From: Clostridiales bacterium
Lineage (GTDB): Bacteria > Bacillota > Clostridia > Lachnospirales > Cellulosilyticaceae
DNA: 64,000 nt
NCBI GenBank assembly: GCA_019418225.1
Contig: DYCF01000003.1
Location: forward strand, 1-64,000
Reading direction: 5' to 3'
Shown here: in pieces, positions 1 to 7,043 of the stretch
Layout: the number at the start of each line of letters is the position of its first letter
How positions within the stretch are numbered: position 1 is the stretch's first letter
Made by a program: the position numbers and the translations under genes
The notes under the pieces: model-generated
The model's database searches: none
Told to the model about the DNA's origin: nothing
What the model saw: only the letters and a program-made list of their open reading frames with translations

Positions 1-82
1 TGATGTTATTTTACATGACCTTAAAAAAACTGTCTAGTTAATTGTAACCTATCCATGATGCCTCTATTTATGTATTACTATT

Positions 83-358
83 TTATTCCCTTATTCCATA
101 TGTTAACCTTCTCTGCTCTGCAGCCATTTCATCTAATGTATCTTTAAATTCTTCATAGGTATATCTTTCCATGAAATAAGAATAGTCAGCTACATCCATG
201 TAAAAACAATCACTATTTTCTGCATTAATAGTATCCACTAATTCCATATAATCATCTACTGTATACTCTTTTTCCTGAGCAACTACAGTAGGTATTATCC
301 CAATAGCCATACTACTTACTGCAAGCGTAGCAATACCTAAAATCTTCTTATAATTCAT
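83..358 (-). CDS. Small secreted protein of unknown function
   Basis: A 91-residue protein with an N-terminal export signal: basic start (MNYKK), a hydrophobic core of about 18 residues and a likely cleavage site after VVA. The mature part of about 63 residues is acidic and rich in Tyr, Asp, Glu and Met; I recognise no family. AAGGAG lies 9 bases before the ATG. A terminator at 455-488 separates it from the phage-like block upstream, so it should have its own promoter in about 359-450. It may be cargo of the integrated element or flanking host DNA; the window edge hides which. Confidence 0.7.
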   Translation of the reverse strand: MNYKKILGIATLAVSSMAIGIIPTVVAQEKEYTVDDYMELVDTINAENSDCFYMDVADYSYFMERYTYEEFKDTLDEMAAEQRRLTYGIRE

Positions 359-454
359 TTGTTATCACTCCTTAAATATAAATACTTCATTATTTCTCCA
401 AGTCAACTATTATAATATTTTATATTATTATTATTATTTATACAAGTCATATTG

Positions 455-488
455 TAAAAAAGACCCCTAACCTTTTACAGTTAAGAGC
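455..488 (-). terminator. Rho-independent terminator after the phage-like operon
   Basis: Read on the minus strand, CTCTTAAC pairs with GTTAGGGG (two G-U pairs) across an 8-base loop and is followed by TCTTTTTT. It lies about 130 bases after the ArpU-like gene and ends the leftward transcript of the element. Confidence 0.75.
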
Positions 489-618
489 CTTCATCTTAGG
501 AGTGTTAATAATGACTTACATTTATTACGTCTTCGTTGTTCTTACACGATTACTATATAATAATACCAGTTTCACCTACTACTTTATAATCAACTTTAAT
601 GATAAAAAAATGGTCATT

Positions 619-1065
619 TTATCGTAAAAAAAGAGGCATTAATGTTTGCACGATTATCTTCTTACGCCTTTTAATAAATGTAGCTGTCGTTATATCTAAC
701 AGCTCACAAATTCTATTTATTGAATACCTTTTAAAATACTTCATTTCAATAAGTAGCATTTCCTGTTCTGTTAACATACTCAATACATTCTCAATTCTCT
801 TAAACTCTCTCTCCTTCTTCTGTAAGTCTCTTAAAATGCCTTGTATACGTCTTTCATTATTCCTCTCCCTTTCTATCACTTCATTCTCTACAACGCTACT
901 AAACGCATATGTGGCACTTCCTGCCTTCTCATTTCCACTAGCTCCTGTTATACCTACTATCTCCTGAGCTTCTTCTAAGTCCAACTTCAAATTATCTATC
1001 TCAACCTTTAACTTTGGTAAATTGTAAAGGATACCTTCTACTGTACTGTAATTATTGTCTTTCAT
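619..1065 (-). CDS. ArpU/RinA-like phage transcriptional regulator
   Basis: 148 residues. The N-terminal two thirds are charged and probably coiled-coil (repeated E, K, R and L with ERERNNERR-type runs). The last 60 residues hold a sigma-70 region 4-like helix-turn-helix: LTEQEMLLIEMKYFKRYSI, then ICELLDITTATFIKRRKKI. This architecture is typical of the ArpU/RinA-type late-gene activators found at the end of the replication block in phages of Firmicutes, where they switch on packaging genes. GGAGGT precedes the ATG. It is the last gene of the leftward operon. The packaging genes it would normally control are not seen here. Family call by motif only. Confidence 0.7.
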   Translation of the reverse strand: MKDNNYSTVEGILYNLPKLKVEIDNLKLDLEEAQEIVGITGASGNEKAGSATYAFSSVVENEVIERERNNERRIQGILRDLQKKEREFKRIENVLSMLTEQEMLLIEMKYFKRYSINRICELLDITTATFIKRRKKIIVQTLMPLFLR

Positions 1066-1192
1066 TTTGTAACCTCCAAGTGCGAATTATGCCTCTTTGT
1101 ATGCCTGATCTATTACCTTAACTATTCTTTCTTCAAATAGTTTTCTATTTAATGTTCATCCTAAATCCCTTATCCTTTCTTTTCTCCACACC

Positions 1193-1483
1193 TTACATTG
1201 CTGCGGGCTGGCTACATTCCATCTTATTGATACATACACAATAGCTATTAATCCATTGCTCTGTCCTTTTATCCTTGTAATTGGTTTCATACATTTCTGC
1301 TGTTATAGTAACAATCTGTCCAACTCTCTCCTCCACCTGCTCGTATATGTGGCGAGTGTTGGCACCATTAAACACTGTCCCTGTGATTCGTTTATTCTTC
1401 TTATTTAAAAGAGTAAATTTAACTACTTTCTCATTCTTTAGGGTAATTCTCTCAATAAGTCCTTCAAATCTTAATTCATTCAT
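1193..1483 (-). CDS. Small OB-fold-like (SSB-like) phage protein
   Basis: From the start used here (MNELRF) the protein has 96 residues. Upstream in-frame codons exist to 1522, but AAAGGAA 8 bases before the ATG at 1483 favours the shorter form. The sequence alternates short beta-like segments (RFEGLIERIT, VVKFTLLNKK, ITGTVFNG, GQIVTITAEMYE), as in OB folds of single-strand-binding or primosomal PriB-like proteins, and ends with two Cys in YCVCI. It lies between the candidate origin and the late regulator, so a replication role is plausible but is inferred from position and fold pattern only. Confidence 0.55.
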   Translation of the reverse strand: MNELRFEGLIERITLKNEKVVKFTLLNKKNKRITGTVFNGANTRHIYEQVEERVGQIVTITAEMYETNYKDKRTEQWINSYCVCINKMECSQPAAM

Positions 1484-1562
1484 TAGTTTAGTTCCTTTCT
1501 TTTTTTTACCACACCTACCCATTTATCTCTATTCTCCAATCCATTGCTTCACTTTTGCCGTT

Positions 1563-1831
1563 GGTACATTAGTTTGGTACATTACATCATATTCTCAATC
1601 CTTTGACTATCAAGGCTGGTACATTGGTACATCAAAAAGCACAAAAACTTTGGTAAAAATAATTTTAAGTACTACTTATACCCCTATATCCTATATATTA
1701 TTATTTATTTAATTTTTATTGATTTTTAATGTACCTAATGTACCACAATCCCGCAACCCATTGAGCCACAAAGGAAAAGTGCGGTACATCAGAAGTGAAT
1801 TTTAATGTACCAGTCTTGTACCAAACGTACC
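1563..1831. repeat. Cluster of GGTACATT motifs around an AT-rich core (candidate replication origin)
   Basis: The 349-base gap between the VapE gene and the OB-like gene has no reading frame of note but carries about ten copies of an octamer. GGTACAT(T/C) occurs at 1563, 1576, 1618, 1626 and 1783. Its reverse complement AATGTACC, or a close variant, occurs at 1728, 1737, 1804, about 1816 and about 1824. The left group of four points right, most of the right group points left, and about 90 bases of very AT-rich DNA (1634-1727) lie between. Iterons flanking an unwinding element just downstream of a primase/helicase pair is the usual layout of a phage or plasmid origin. The function is inference. 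Confidence 0.55.
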
Positions 1832-1832
1832 A

Positions 1833-3251
1833 TTAAAATGGTATGCTGTACTCTTTGATATATGGCAATTTATAATATCTGCCTTTGTTCTTCTCATTAT
1901 TTAGCCTTATATGATGCTGCACAAATCCCATTGCTATTAGGGCTTTGCCAACCTTTTTAGGGCCTAACTTTTTCCCATGTTGCTCCTCTAAATAATTACA
2001 TAATGCTGTGCTTGTAATGTATGCCCATTCTTCTTTAGGCTGATTAAGAGGAAGAATATCTTCAATAATTAATTGCTCATCTGTTTTCACAATATACTCT
2101 TTGTTTCTTTCATTATTAAGGTTAATTTCTTCTTGATTAAGGTGTGTTACGCCGCCTTGAAGATACATTTCCATGATTTGACCCCAAAGTAAATCAACAT
2201 CAATATCATGGGTGTGATTAAGAGCTTCTACATCTATTACAATGAAACGTCTATTCCCTGTGTCGTCTCTTAAAAACTCATCATCATTAACTGTACAAGC
2301 AAAGAATGTTCTACGTGGGTATTTCTCAGCTTTTCTATCATAAGGCGTTCTATATTCATCTTGTGGAGAAGTTAACCATGCTTTAAGTGCATCACGATCT
2401 GACTTTCTCATGGTTCCTCCAAGCTCACCTAATTCACACAGCCAGTAAGATGTGGCTTGAATAATGTCATCCTTTTTTGAAAGGTCTAGCTGTACACCAT
2501 CCTTAAAGAAATCAAATAAAATTTCCTTTGGCATTAATGCTCTAAACCATCTTGTTTTCCCTAGTCCTTGTTTCCCTTTAAATACTAAAGTAAATTCTGC
2601 ATTAAAATGCCCATTGTTTAATCCCATTTTTACGCCTGTCATCAGCCATATTTTTATGATTTTTTCATTAAATAAAATTTCCTCATAAGTATAGTGGTCT
2701 GCATAGGTAATAGTTTTAAGGAGTCGTTCAAGTTCATTTGCCCCTGGTGTATTTTTATATTTTTCATGTGCCTTCTCTAAATATTCTTTAACTGGATTAT
2801 ATGCATTTTGATTAGCAATAAAAGAAGTAAAATCCCAAAGATTATCTCTTAAAAGGTGTAACCCTGTTCTTACACAATCACTATTCATAATGGTCATAAA
2901 GTCTTTATAGACATACCATTTCACATTACTCTTAATTTCTTTCTTTAATTCATTGTATTGTAATTGAATATCTTTCTTTTTATATAACAAAGCTAAGTTT
3001 TCCCATATCTTATAAGGTGTTCCCCTATCATTACATTCATAATTAATATCTTGTTTTGAGCTTATCTTTGTTTTTTGTAATGCTTTCTTCATCTCAGCTT
3101 TTATAGCCTTTATCATTTCATTAAATAATGTTTTCTGCTTACTTTTTTCAGCCTCTATCATTAACTCATTTAACTTTTTTACCTGCTCTATTTCATTATC
3201 CCAACTTAAAAAATCATAAGTTCGTATATCACTAAAGTTTATTTGTTGCAT
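1833..3251 (-). CDS. VapE-family replicative helicase (virulence-associated E)
   Basis: 472 residues, C-terminal two thirds matching the VapE/P-loop helicase family of phages and pathogenicity islands. Visible motifs: Walker A GKQGLGKT (about residue 230), a following hydrophobic segment ending CELGEL that fits Walker B, and the sensor region FFACTVNDDEFLRDDTGNRRF, which is very characteristic of the family. The first 180 residues are lysine-rich and helical. GAGGAG lies 7-8 bases upstream of the ATG and the gene starts 14 bases after the primase C-terminal piece. VapE normally unwinds DNA for the partner primase and binds the origin in satellites; the repeat cluster directly downstream fits that. 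Confidence 0.88.
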   Translation of the reverse strand: MQQINFSDIRTYDFLSWDNEIEQVKKLNELMIEAEKSKQKTLFNEMIKAIKAEMKKALQKTKISSKQDINYECNDRGTPYKIWENLALLYKKKDIQLQYNELKKEIKSNVKWYVYKDFMTIMNSDCVRTGLHLLRDNLWDFTSFIANQNAYNPVKEYLEKAHEKYKNTPGANELERLLKTITYADHYTYEEILFNEKIIKIWLMTGVKMGLNNGHFNAEFTLVFKGKQGLGKTRWFRALMPKEILFDFFKDGVQLDLSKKDDIIQATSYWLCELGELGGTMRKSDRDALKAWLTSPQDEYRTPYDRKAEKYPRRTFFACTVNDDEFLRDDTGNRRFIVIDVEALNHTHDIDVDLLWGQIMEMYLQGGVTHLNQEEINLNNERNKEYIVKTDEQLIIEDILPLNQPKEEWAYITSTALCNYLEEQHGKKLGPKKVGKALIAMGFVQHHIRLNNEKNKGRYYKLPYIKEYSIPF

Positions 3252-3265
3252 TTTGTCCTCTCCTC

Positions 3266-3619
3266 TTATTTGTAATAATTCTTGTTGTAATAACTACCTC
3301 TATAAGTGCTTAAGCATTTATTAATTGTCATGCTTCCATAAGTTGAACCACTTTGCCTTCTATTCCATTTCTCTCTCATCATGGCACTACTTCTATAAAT
3401 CCTATCTATCTGTCCTGCGTTACCACCTGTCCAAAAGATAAGCATATTTACAAATGTCATATCATCTTTAGATGCATCTCCTGAGCTACCACCATAATAA
3501 TAGAGGTCTCTAAATCTCTCATTTCTACTTGCCTTTTCAATGACTTCTCTATCATCCAAGGACTCGCCTCCTCCTATATGGTAGGGCGTGGTTAAAAAGA
3601 TCTTTTCTTGCCTTGCCAA
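3266..3619 (-). CDS. Phage primase-polymerase, C-terminal piece (NrS-1 polymerase HBD-like)
   Basis: 117 residues from a TTG at 3619, but the frame is open further upstream to about 3669 and there reads TLRDCTESIKPLHAKYLA, the expected linker of this family. The body (REVIEKASRNERFRDLY, then FVNMLIFWTGGNAGQIDRIYR, then REKWNRRQSGSTYG) matches the helix-bundle domain that follows the primase domain in NrS-1-type phage polymerases. It is therefore the second half of the gene starting at 4137, put out of frame by one base near 3665-3672. Whether the piece is translated on its own is unknown; no convincing ribosome site precedes the TTG. Confidence 0.72.
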   Translation of the reverse strand: MARQEKIFLTTPYHIGGGESLDDREVIEKASRNERFRDLYYYGGSSGDASKDDMTFVNMLIFWTGGNAGQIDRIYRSSAMMREKWNRRQSGSTYGSMTINKCLSTYRGSYYNKNYYK

Positions 3620-3660
3620 GTACTTTGCGTGTAGTGGTTTAATGCTTTCTGTGCAATCTC

Positions 3661-4137
3661 TTAAGGTCTATAGTTACCAATTACCTTGCCTGTTACTGTA
3701 AAGAATCGCCCTTTTTCATAACACTCAAAGTTACCTTTTCTACAGGCTCCTTGTGGTTTACTGCCTTTGCAAATCACATGAATGCCTCTCCCACTAGGTG
3801 AAACTTCTGCATAGCTGTTTAGTGTGGTTATAACTTCTTTTACTACTGGATCATCAAGCTCTACACTATCTATATCTACACCAAATATGCCATCACCTAA
3901 CATAAAGCCTAAGCCATCATAAAGATGTACTACTCTAATAGCTGTTTCATAATCACACCAAGTCTCAGCATTATTACTTTGAGCCATGCCACCTGTTCTT
4001 GCATTAAATGGTTTCTTATCGTACTTCCCTCGTTTTTCATCCCAATAAAGTCTATATGTTACCCACCTATTTAATTGTTTTAACTCCTCTGGTACCTTTC
4101 TGTATGTCATGCTAAATCCTCCTATATAAAAGGGCAT
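3661..4137 (-). CDS. Phage primase-polymerase, N-terminal catalytic piece (frameshifted)
   Basis: 158 residues. Residues 10-155 match the prim-pol (AEP-like) domain of phage and satellite replication proteins: VPEELKQLNRWVTYRLYWDE, then GFMLGDGIFGVDIDSVELDD with the acidic metal-binding DID, then SPSGRGIHVICKG with the conserved His, then ERGRFFTVTG-like YEKGRFFTVTGKVIG. The reading frame stops at NYRP, right where intact homologues continue into a helix-bundle domain, which is present in another frame (3266-3619). Start: a nearer ATG (MTYRKVP, about residue 10) is equally possible and gives the usual family N-terminus. Confidence 0.75.
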   Translation of the reverse strand: MPFYIGGFSMTYRKVPEELKQLNRWVTYRLYWDEKRGKYDKKPFNARTGGMAQSNNAETWCDYETAIRVVHLYDGLGFMLGDGIFGVDIDSVELDDPVVKEVITTLNSYAEVSPSGRGIHVICKGSKPQGACRKGNFECYEKGRFFTVTGKVIGNYRP

Positions 4138-4151
4138 TGCTGCCCTCTTAA

Positions 4152-4703
4152 TTAAAATGGTAATGCTTCTTCATTTTCCCAAGTTGTAGAAGTTGCTGCT
4201 TGTTCTGTTTTATTTAATAAAAGTGGTTTTGGTAAAGCTATATTTTCAATATTATTCACTTCGCATGTATAACGCATAGTAGTAAAGAAACCAGTATTAC
4301 CATCAATCTCATATTCCTTTTCACCAAATACACCTCCAAACAATTTGCCCCTTAAGCTGTTTTCATTCCAATCCCACTTATAGCCTTGATTACTGCTCTC
4401 AATGTGGTACATAAATGTCTTAAAGGCTTTCTTTAATCTTTCATCCTTTGGCTCACCATTATCTAAAGGACAAGTTAAGCGATACACACCTTTCCACTTC
4501 TTATTTTTATCTTGTTTTTCATATTGGGCTCTATAAAAGTTTTTATATTCTCCATCTGCTATATCAAAACTAATAAGTAGTACACTCCCCCATCCATAGC
4601 TCATTTCTTGTGCGTCTATCACCTTACATACATAAGCACCTACTGGTAACTTTCTTTTAGCTCCCATAATTTCTGTTGTTTCGTATCCATTCCATTTTTT
4701 CAT
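4152..4703 (-). CDS. Phage single-strand DNA-binding-like protein (DUF669-type)
   Basis: 183 residues. Beta-rich body with GAYVCKVIDAQEM, VLLISFDIADGEYKNFY and LRGKLFGGVFGEKEYE, typical of the DUF669/phage SSB-like proteins next to recombination genes, and a C-terminus ending ENEEALPF. An acidic tail closing with a hydrophobic Pro-Phe is the protein-docking tip of bacterial and phage SSB proteins. The gene lies 2 bases downstream of the nuclease gene and upstream of the primase gene. Binding ssDNA during replication or recombination is the likely job; the tail is seen, the function is inferred. Confidence 0.7.
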   Translation of the reverse strand: MKKWNGYETTEIMGAKRKLPVGAYVCKVIDAQEMSYGWGSVLLISFDIADGEYKNFYRAQYEKQDKNKKWKGVYRLTCPLDNGEPKDERLKKAFKTFMYHIESSNQGYKWDWNENSLRGKLFGGVFGEKEYEIDGNTGFFTTMRYTCEVNNIENIALPKPLLLNKTEQAATSTTWENEEALPF

Positions 4704-4705
4704 TT

Positions 4706-5230
4706 TTATATTTCTCCTTGTTTTAATATTTCTCTTAAGTTGTAAATTAAAGTTTTATATATAAAGTCACCACTATAAGTAATGTCTTTCATAAAAGTAA
4801 CATGCAAGTTATACCTTGCTTCAAATGCCTTAAGGGTAGACATAAAACGTTTTTTGTCATAACCTGTGTTATAGTTACCTAAAAGAATATCCTCATAATC
4901 TGCATTTTCTATGAGTAAGTAAATCATCCCTTTTGCTCTTTGAAATTCTGCCTCGATACGCTCTCGCCCTTGCGTGAAATTGCCACTTAACTCATTCAAG
5001 TTGGCCTTGCGTTCTATGGCGCATACGTTCTGCAAGTAATAGGGTTTGTGCAGGTGTGGTAAATCTACTTTTAAGGTATAATCGCCTGTGTCTACCTTTT
5101 CATAGCAATAGGCAATCTTGTGCTTATCAAAATACGATATAATGTGGTCACATTTCTGTTCTCTTGTATCTACTACCACAACAGCACGCTTTAAAATCTC
5201 ATTTATCTCTTTATCTGTGTACTTAAACAT
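4706..5230 (-). CDS. ERCC4/XPF-type nuclease of the phage recombination module
   Basis: 174 residues. The ERCC4 nuclease core is visible: VVVDTREQK near residue 18, VDTGDYTL near residue 47, and AIERKANLNEL near residue 72, corresponding to the GD...ERKX3D metal-binding signature. The last Asp of that signature is Asn here, which may or may not matter. These small stand-alone nucleases accompany Sak-like ATPases and SSBs in phages and probably cut branched or single-stranded DNA. The start is one base after the stop of the ATPase gene, so the two are translationally coupled. Confidence 0.8.
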   Translation of the reverse strand: MFKYTDKEINEILKRAVVVVDTREQKCDHIISYFDKHKIAYCYEKVDTGDYTLKVDLPHLHKPYYLQNVCAIERKANLNELSGNFTQGRERIEAEFQRAKGMIYLLIENADYEDILLGNYNTGYDKKRFMSTLKAFEARYNLHVTFMKDITYSGDFIYKTLIYNLREILKQGEI

Positions 5231-5231
5231 C

Positions 5232-5873
5232 CTAGTACTCCTCTAGCACCTTCAAAACTGGTACAATATCATTATCTATTTCATCTTCTTCAAAAGCTCT
5301 AAAAGGTGTTTTAGCTGTAGAATTATTGCTATGTGTTTCAAAGATATATCTGCCATTTTTACACTTAGCCAATAACACTACATTAAACTTAGACTCTGGC
5401 ACCAGTTTATTCAGCTTCTTTCCTGTGGTTTTCATACGTGTCCAAGTATAGCCATCTTCTGTATGCTCTGTTTCACTGTGAGCTGTATAAATGATTGTTA
5501 AATCATCCCTTAAGCTACTGACAATATCTAAAATGTTATAGACATAAGTTACTAAATCCATCCACTTATCAAAGCCTTTCTCTTTAGACCTTCTCATTTC
5601 TTCGCCTACCATAATGCCATTTAAGGTATCTATCACAATATACTTCATATCTGTTTTTTCACTAATCCCTTTCATAAGTGCCAGGACTTTATTAGGGTCA
5701 TCTGTGGCAATATAGTTTTTATTCTCGCTATTATATTGCTGCCTAAATCCACGCCATGCACTTTTCTTTTTATCTGCATCTATAAAGTAAGTCTCTTGTG
5801 GATTTAAATTTCTTAAGGATGTTGTTTTCCCTGCTCCTGATTCACCTATAATACATATTGCTTTAGCCATCAC
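5232..5873 (-). CDS. P-loop ATPase of the phage recombination module (Sak4/RecA-like)
   Basis: 213 residues with Walker A GESGAGKTTS at residues 10-19, Walker B YIVIDTLNG near residue 79 and a following LTIIYTAHSET strand that fits the RecA/Sak4 fold of phage single-strand annealing ATPases. A C-terminal TTGKKLNKLVPES segment is common in these proteins. It lies between gam and the ERCC4 nuclease in a tight operon, the usual position for a phage recombinase or its loader. GGAGG precedes the start. Exact subfamily not determined. Confidence 0.8.
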   Translation of the reverse strand: MMAKAICIIGESGAGKTTSLRNLNPQETYFIDADKKKSAWRGFRQQYNSENKNYIATDDPNKVLALMKGISEKTDMKYIVIDTLNGIMVGEEMRRSKEKGFDKWMDLVTYVYNILDIVSSLRDDLTIIYTAHSETEHTEDGYTWTRMKTTGKKLNKLVPESKFNVVLLAKCKNGRYIFETHSNNSTAKTPFRAFEEDEIDNDIVPVLKVLEEY

Positions 5874-5892
5874 TATATCCTCCTAATTATTC

Positions 5893-6420
5893 TTAGTACT
5901 TAATCTCTAATTCTTCTGATTTAGTCACTACACCTAATCCATCTATCTCAAGCATTTCACCTGTTTGGGTGTCTATGATATGCTCATCTTCAATAACAAG
6001 ATTTTTCTTAAAGTCAGTCCATTTAAAAGAAAGGACTTCTTTCTTATTAATAAGCACTTCCCTATTATTCTTCTGTGCCCACTCTAAGAGCTTAGTGGCA
6101 TCTTTTTCAAAATCTAATTTAGGTTTCTTTACTACCACATCACCATTAATAAGCTGCACTTTTCTTTGAGTCTTTGTTTCACTCTGTGGCACTTGTTCAA
6201 ATAACTCTCTTAAATATCTTTCCTTCTCCTCTTTCTGAGCTTTAAAGTAAAATTGCTTTTCCTCAAACTTATCTTTTAGTCTTTCAACTTGCATTTTAAA
6301 CATGGCTTCTAGCTCTACAATCTTTGCATCTAGTTCCATAATATCTTCAACCAAGTTGTCCATTTCTACTTTTACTTCTAATGCTCTTTGATCTATATCT
6401 AATACTGCTTTTCTACTCAT
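5893..6420 (-). CDS. gam: Gam-family host-nuclease inhibitor
   Basis: 175 residues. The first 80 form a long predicted coiled coil (VEMDNLVEDIMELDAKIVEL and onward). The second half carries the Mu-Gam family signature: ETKTQRKVQLINGDVVVKKPKLDFEKD, then LLEWAQKNNRE and a FKWTDFKKNL segment. Gam proteins bind DNA ends and protect phage DNA from host exonucleases such as RecBCD/AddAB. The gene overlaps the preceding small gene by 8 bases and is followed by the ATPase gene after 19 bases, inside the early operon. Confidence 0.8.
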   Translation of the reverse strand: MSRKAVLDIDQRALEVKVEMDNLVEDIMELDAKIVELEAMFKMQVERLKDKFEEKQFYFKAQKEEKERYLRELFEQVPQSETKTQRKVQLINGDVVVKKPKLDFEKDATKLLEWAQKNNREVLINKKEVLSFKWTDFKKNLVIEDEHIIDTQTGEMLEIDGLGVVTKSEELEIKY

Positions 6421-6616
6421 TGTCTTTCTCCTTTAAACCAATATCATCAAGTAATTTACACTTAATCACATATTGTGCTGCTAAAACATCTTCCTCACAA
6501 AGATAATCCATAACTTCTTTAAAAAGGCTTTTATATCTTTCAATCTTCCACTTCAATATTGCATTCTCTACTGTAAGCTCTGCGTGTTCATTTAATAGTT
6601 TGCTTGTAAATTCCAT
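6413..6616 (-). CDS. Small phage-type hypothetical protein
   Basis: 67 residues, acidic and helical (NEHAELTVENAILKWKIERYKSLFKEVMDYL), so probably a short coiled coil, with a Cys at residue 40 and another at 53. No family recognised. It overlaps gam by 8 bases and begins 11 bases after the HTH gene, which supports a real coupled gene in the early operon. Confidence 0.6.
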   Translation of the reverse strand: MEFTSKLLNEHAELTVENAILKWKIERYKSLFKEVMDYLCEEDVLAAQYVIKCKLLDDIGLKEKDNE

Positions 6617-6627
6617 AGCCTTTCCTC

Positions 6628-6822
6628 CTACATCTCAAATAAGTATTCAATGCTGAGGTGTGGAAAATAAACCTCTTTAATTTGCATTGCTTCATTTAAA
6701 GTAAAGTGACTTTTGCCATTCATCTTACCTGAGATAGTTGCTTCTCTTACTTTTAGAAGTCTTGCAAAGTCTTTTGCTCGTACATTGTATCTACTCATTT
6801 CTGCTCTTAAGTTTCTTAACAT
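6628..6822 (-). CDS. Small Cro/XRE-like DNA-binding protein
   Basis: 64 residues, almost entirely one helix-turn-helix domain: LRAEMSRYNVRAKDFARLLKVREATISGKMNGKSHFTLNEAMQIKE, ending HLSIEYLFEM, a C-terminus shared by many XRE proteins in prophages. It is the first gene of the leftward early operon, starting 72 bases from the 22-bp repeat array at 6895-6982, which is the obvious candidate for its binding site. No divergent CI-like repressor gene is present between it and the integrase, unlike in a typical temperate phage. Confidence 0.8.
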   Translation of the reverse strand: MLRNLRAEMSRYNVRAKDFARLLKVREATISGKMNGKSHFTLNEAMQIKEVYFPHLSIEYLFEM

Positions 6823-6894
6823 TTCTTTTACCTACTTTCGTTTTTTAGTGCTATGCTTTCGCTACAAGAACATAGTAAATCCTAAATTTGTACT

Positions 6895-6982
6895 GGCAAT
6901 GAGCCGTTTTAAAGCCTTTTTTGAGCCGTTTACGAACCTAATATGAGCCGATTGTAAACCTTTTGTAAGCCATTTTTAAACC
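6895..6982. repeat. Four tandem 22-bp repeats (iteron-like operator array)
   Basis: Four head-to-tail units of exactly 22 bases at 6895-6916, 6917-6938, 6939-6960 and 6961-6982. The shared core on the plus strand is (T)GAGCCG followed by TTT or ATT and ending (A)AACC or AAGCC; the last unit is the most diverged (TAAGCCATTTTTAAACC). A 22-base period is about two helical turns, so bound proteins would sit on one face. The array lies between the integrase terminator and the first early gene. Confidence 0.8.
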
Positions 6983-7001
6983 CTTTATGAAGGAAGAAAA
7001 A

Positions 7002-7034
7002 TGGTAAAAAAAATAGACCCAGCTGAGCTGAGTC
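7002..7034 (-). terminator. Terminator after the integrase gene
   Basis: On the minus strand GACTCAGCT and AGCTGGGTC pair (one C-A mismatch) around a single central base, followed by TATTTTTTTT. The hairpin starts 10 bases after the integrase stop codon and separates the integrase transcript from the early operon. The tight loop means the innermost pairs probably open. Confidence 0.65.
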
Positions 7035-7043
7035 AAGTGAGCA

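Noticed and set aside
1083..1145. Short minus-strand frame ending ERIVKVIDQAYKEA
   Set aside because: It looks protein-like but has no start codon after the preceding stop; perhaps a remnant of a small phage gene, too short to call.
1563..1831. CRISPR array
   Set aside because: The octamers are short, in both directions and irregularly spaced, with no spacers of constant length. No CRISPR or cas gene was seen anywhere in the window.
3655..3680. Programmed frameshifting in the primase gene
   Set aside because: No slippery heptamer and no clear downstream stimulator; the junction TATAGACCTTAAG is better explained by a lost base.
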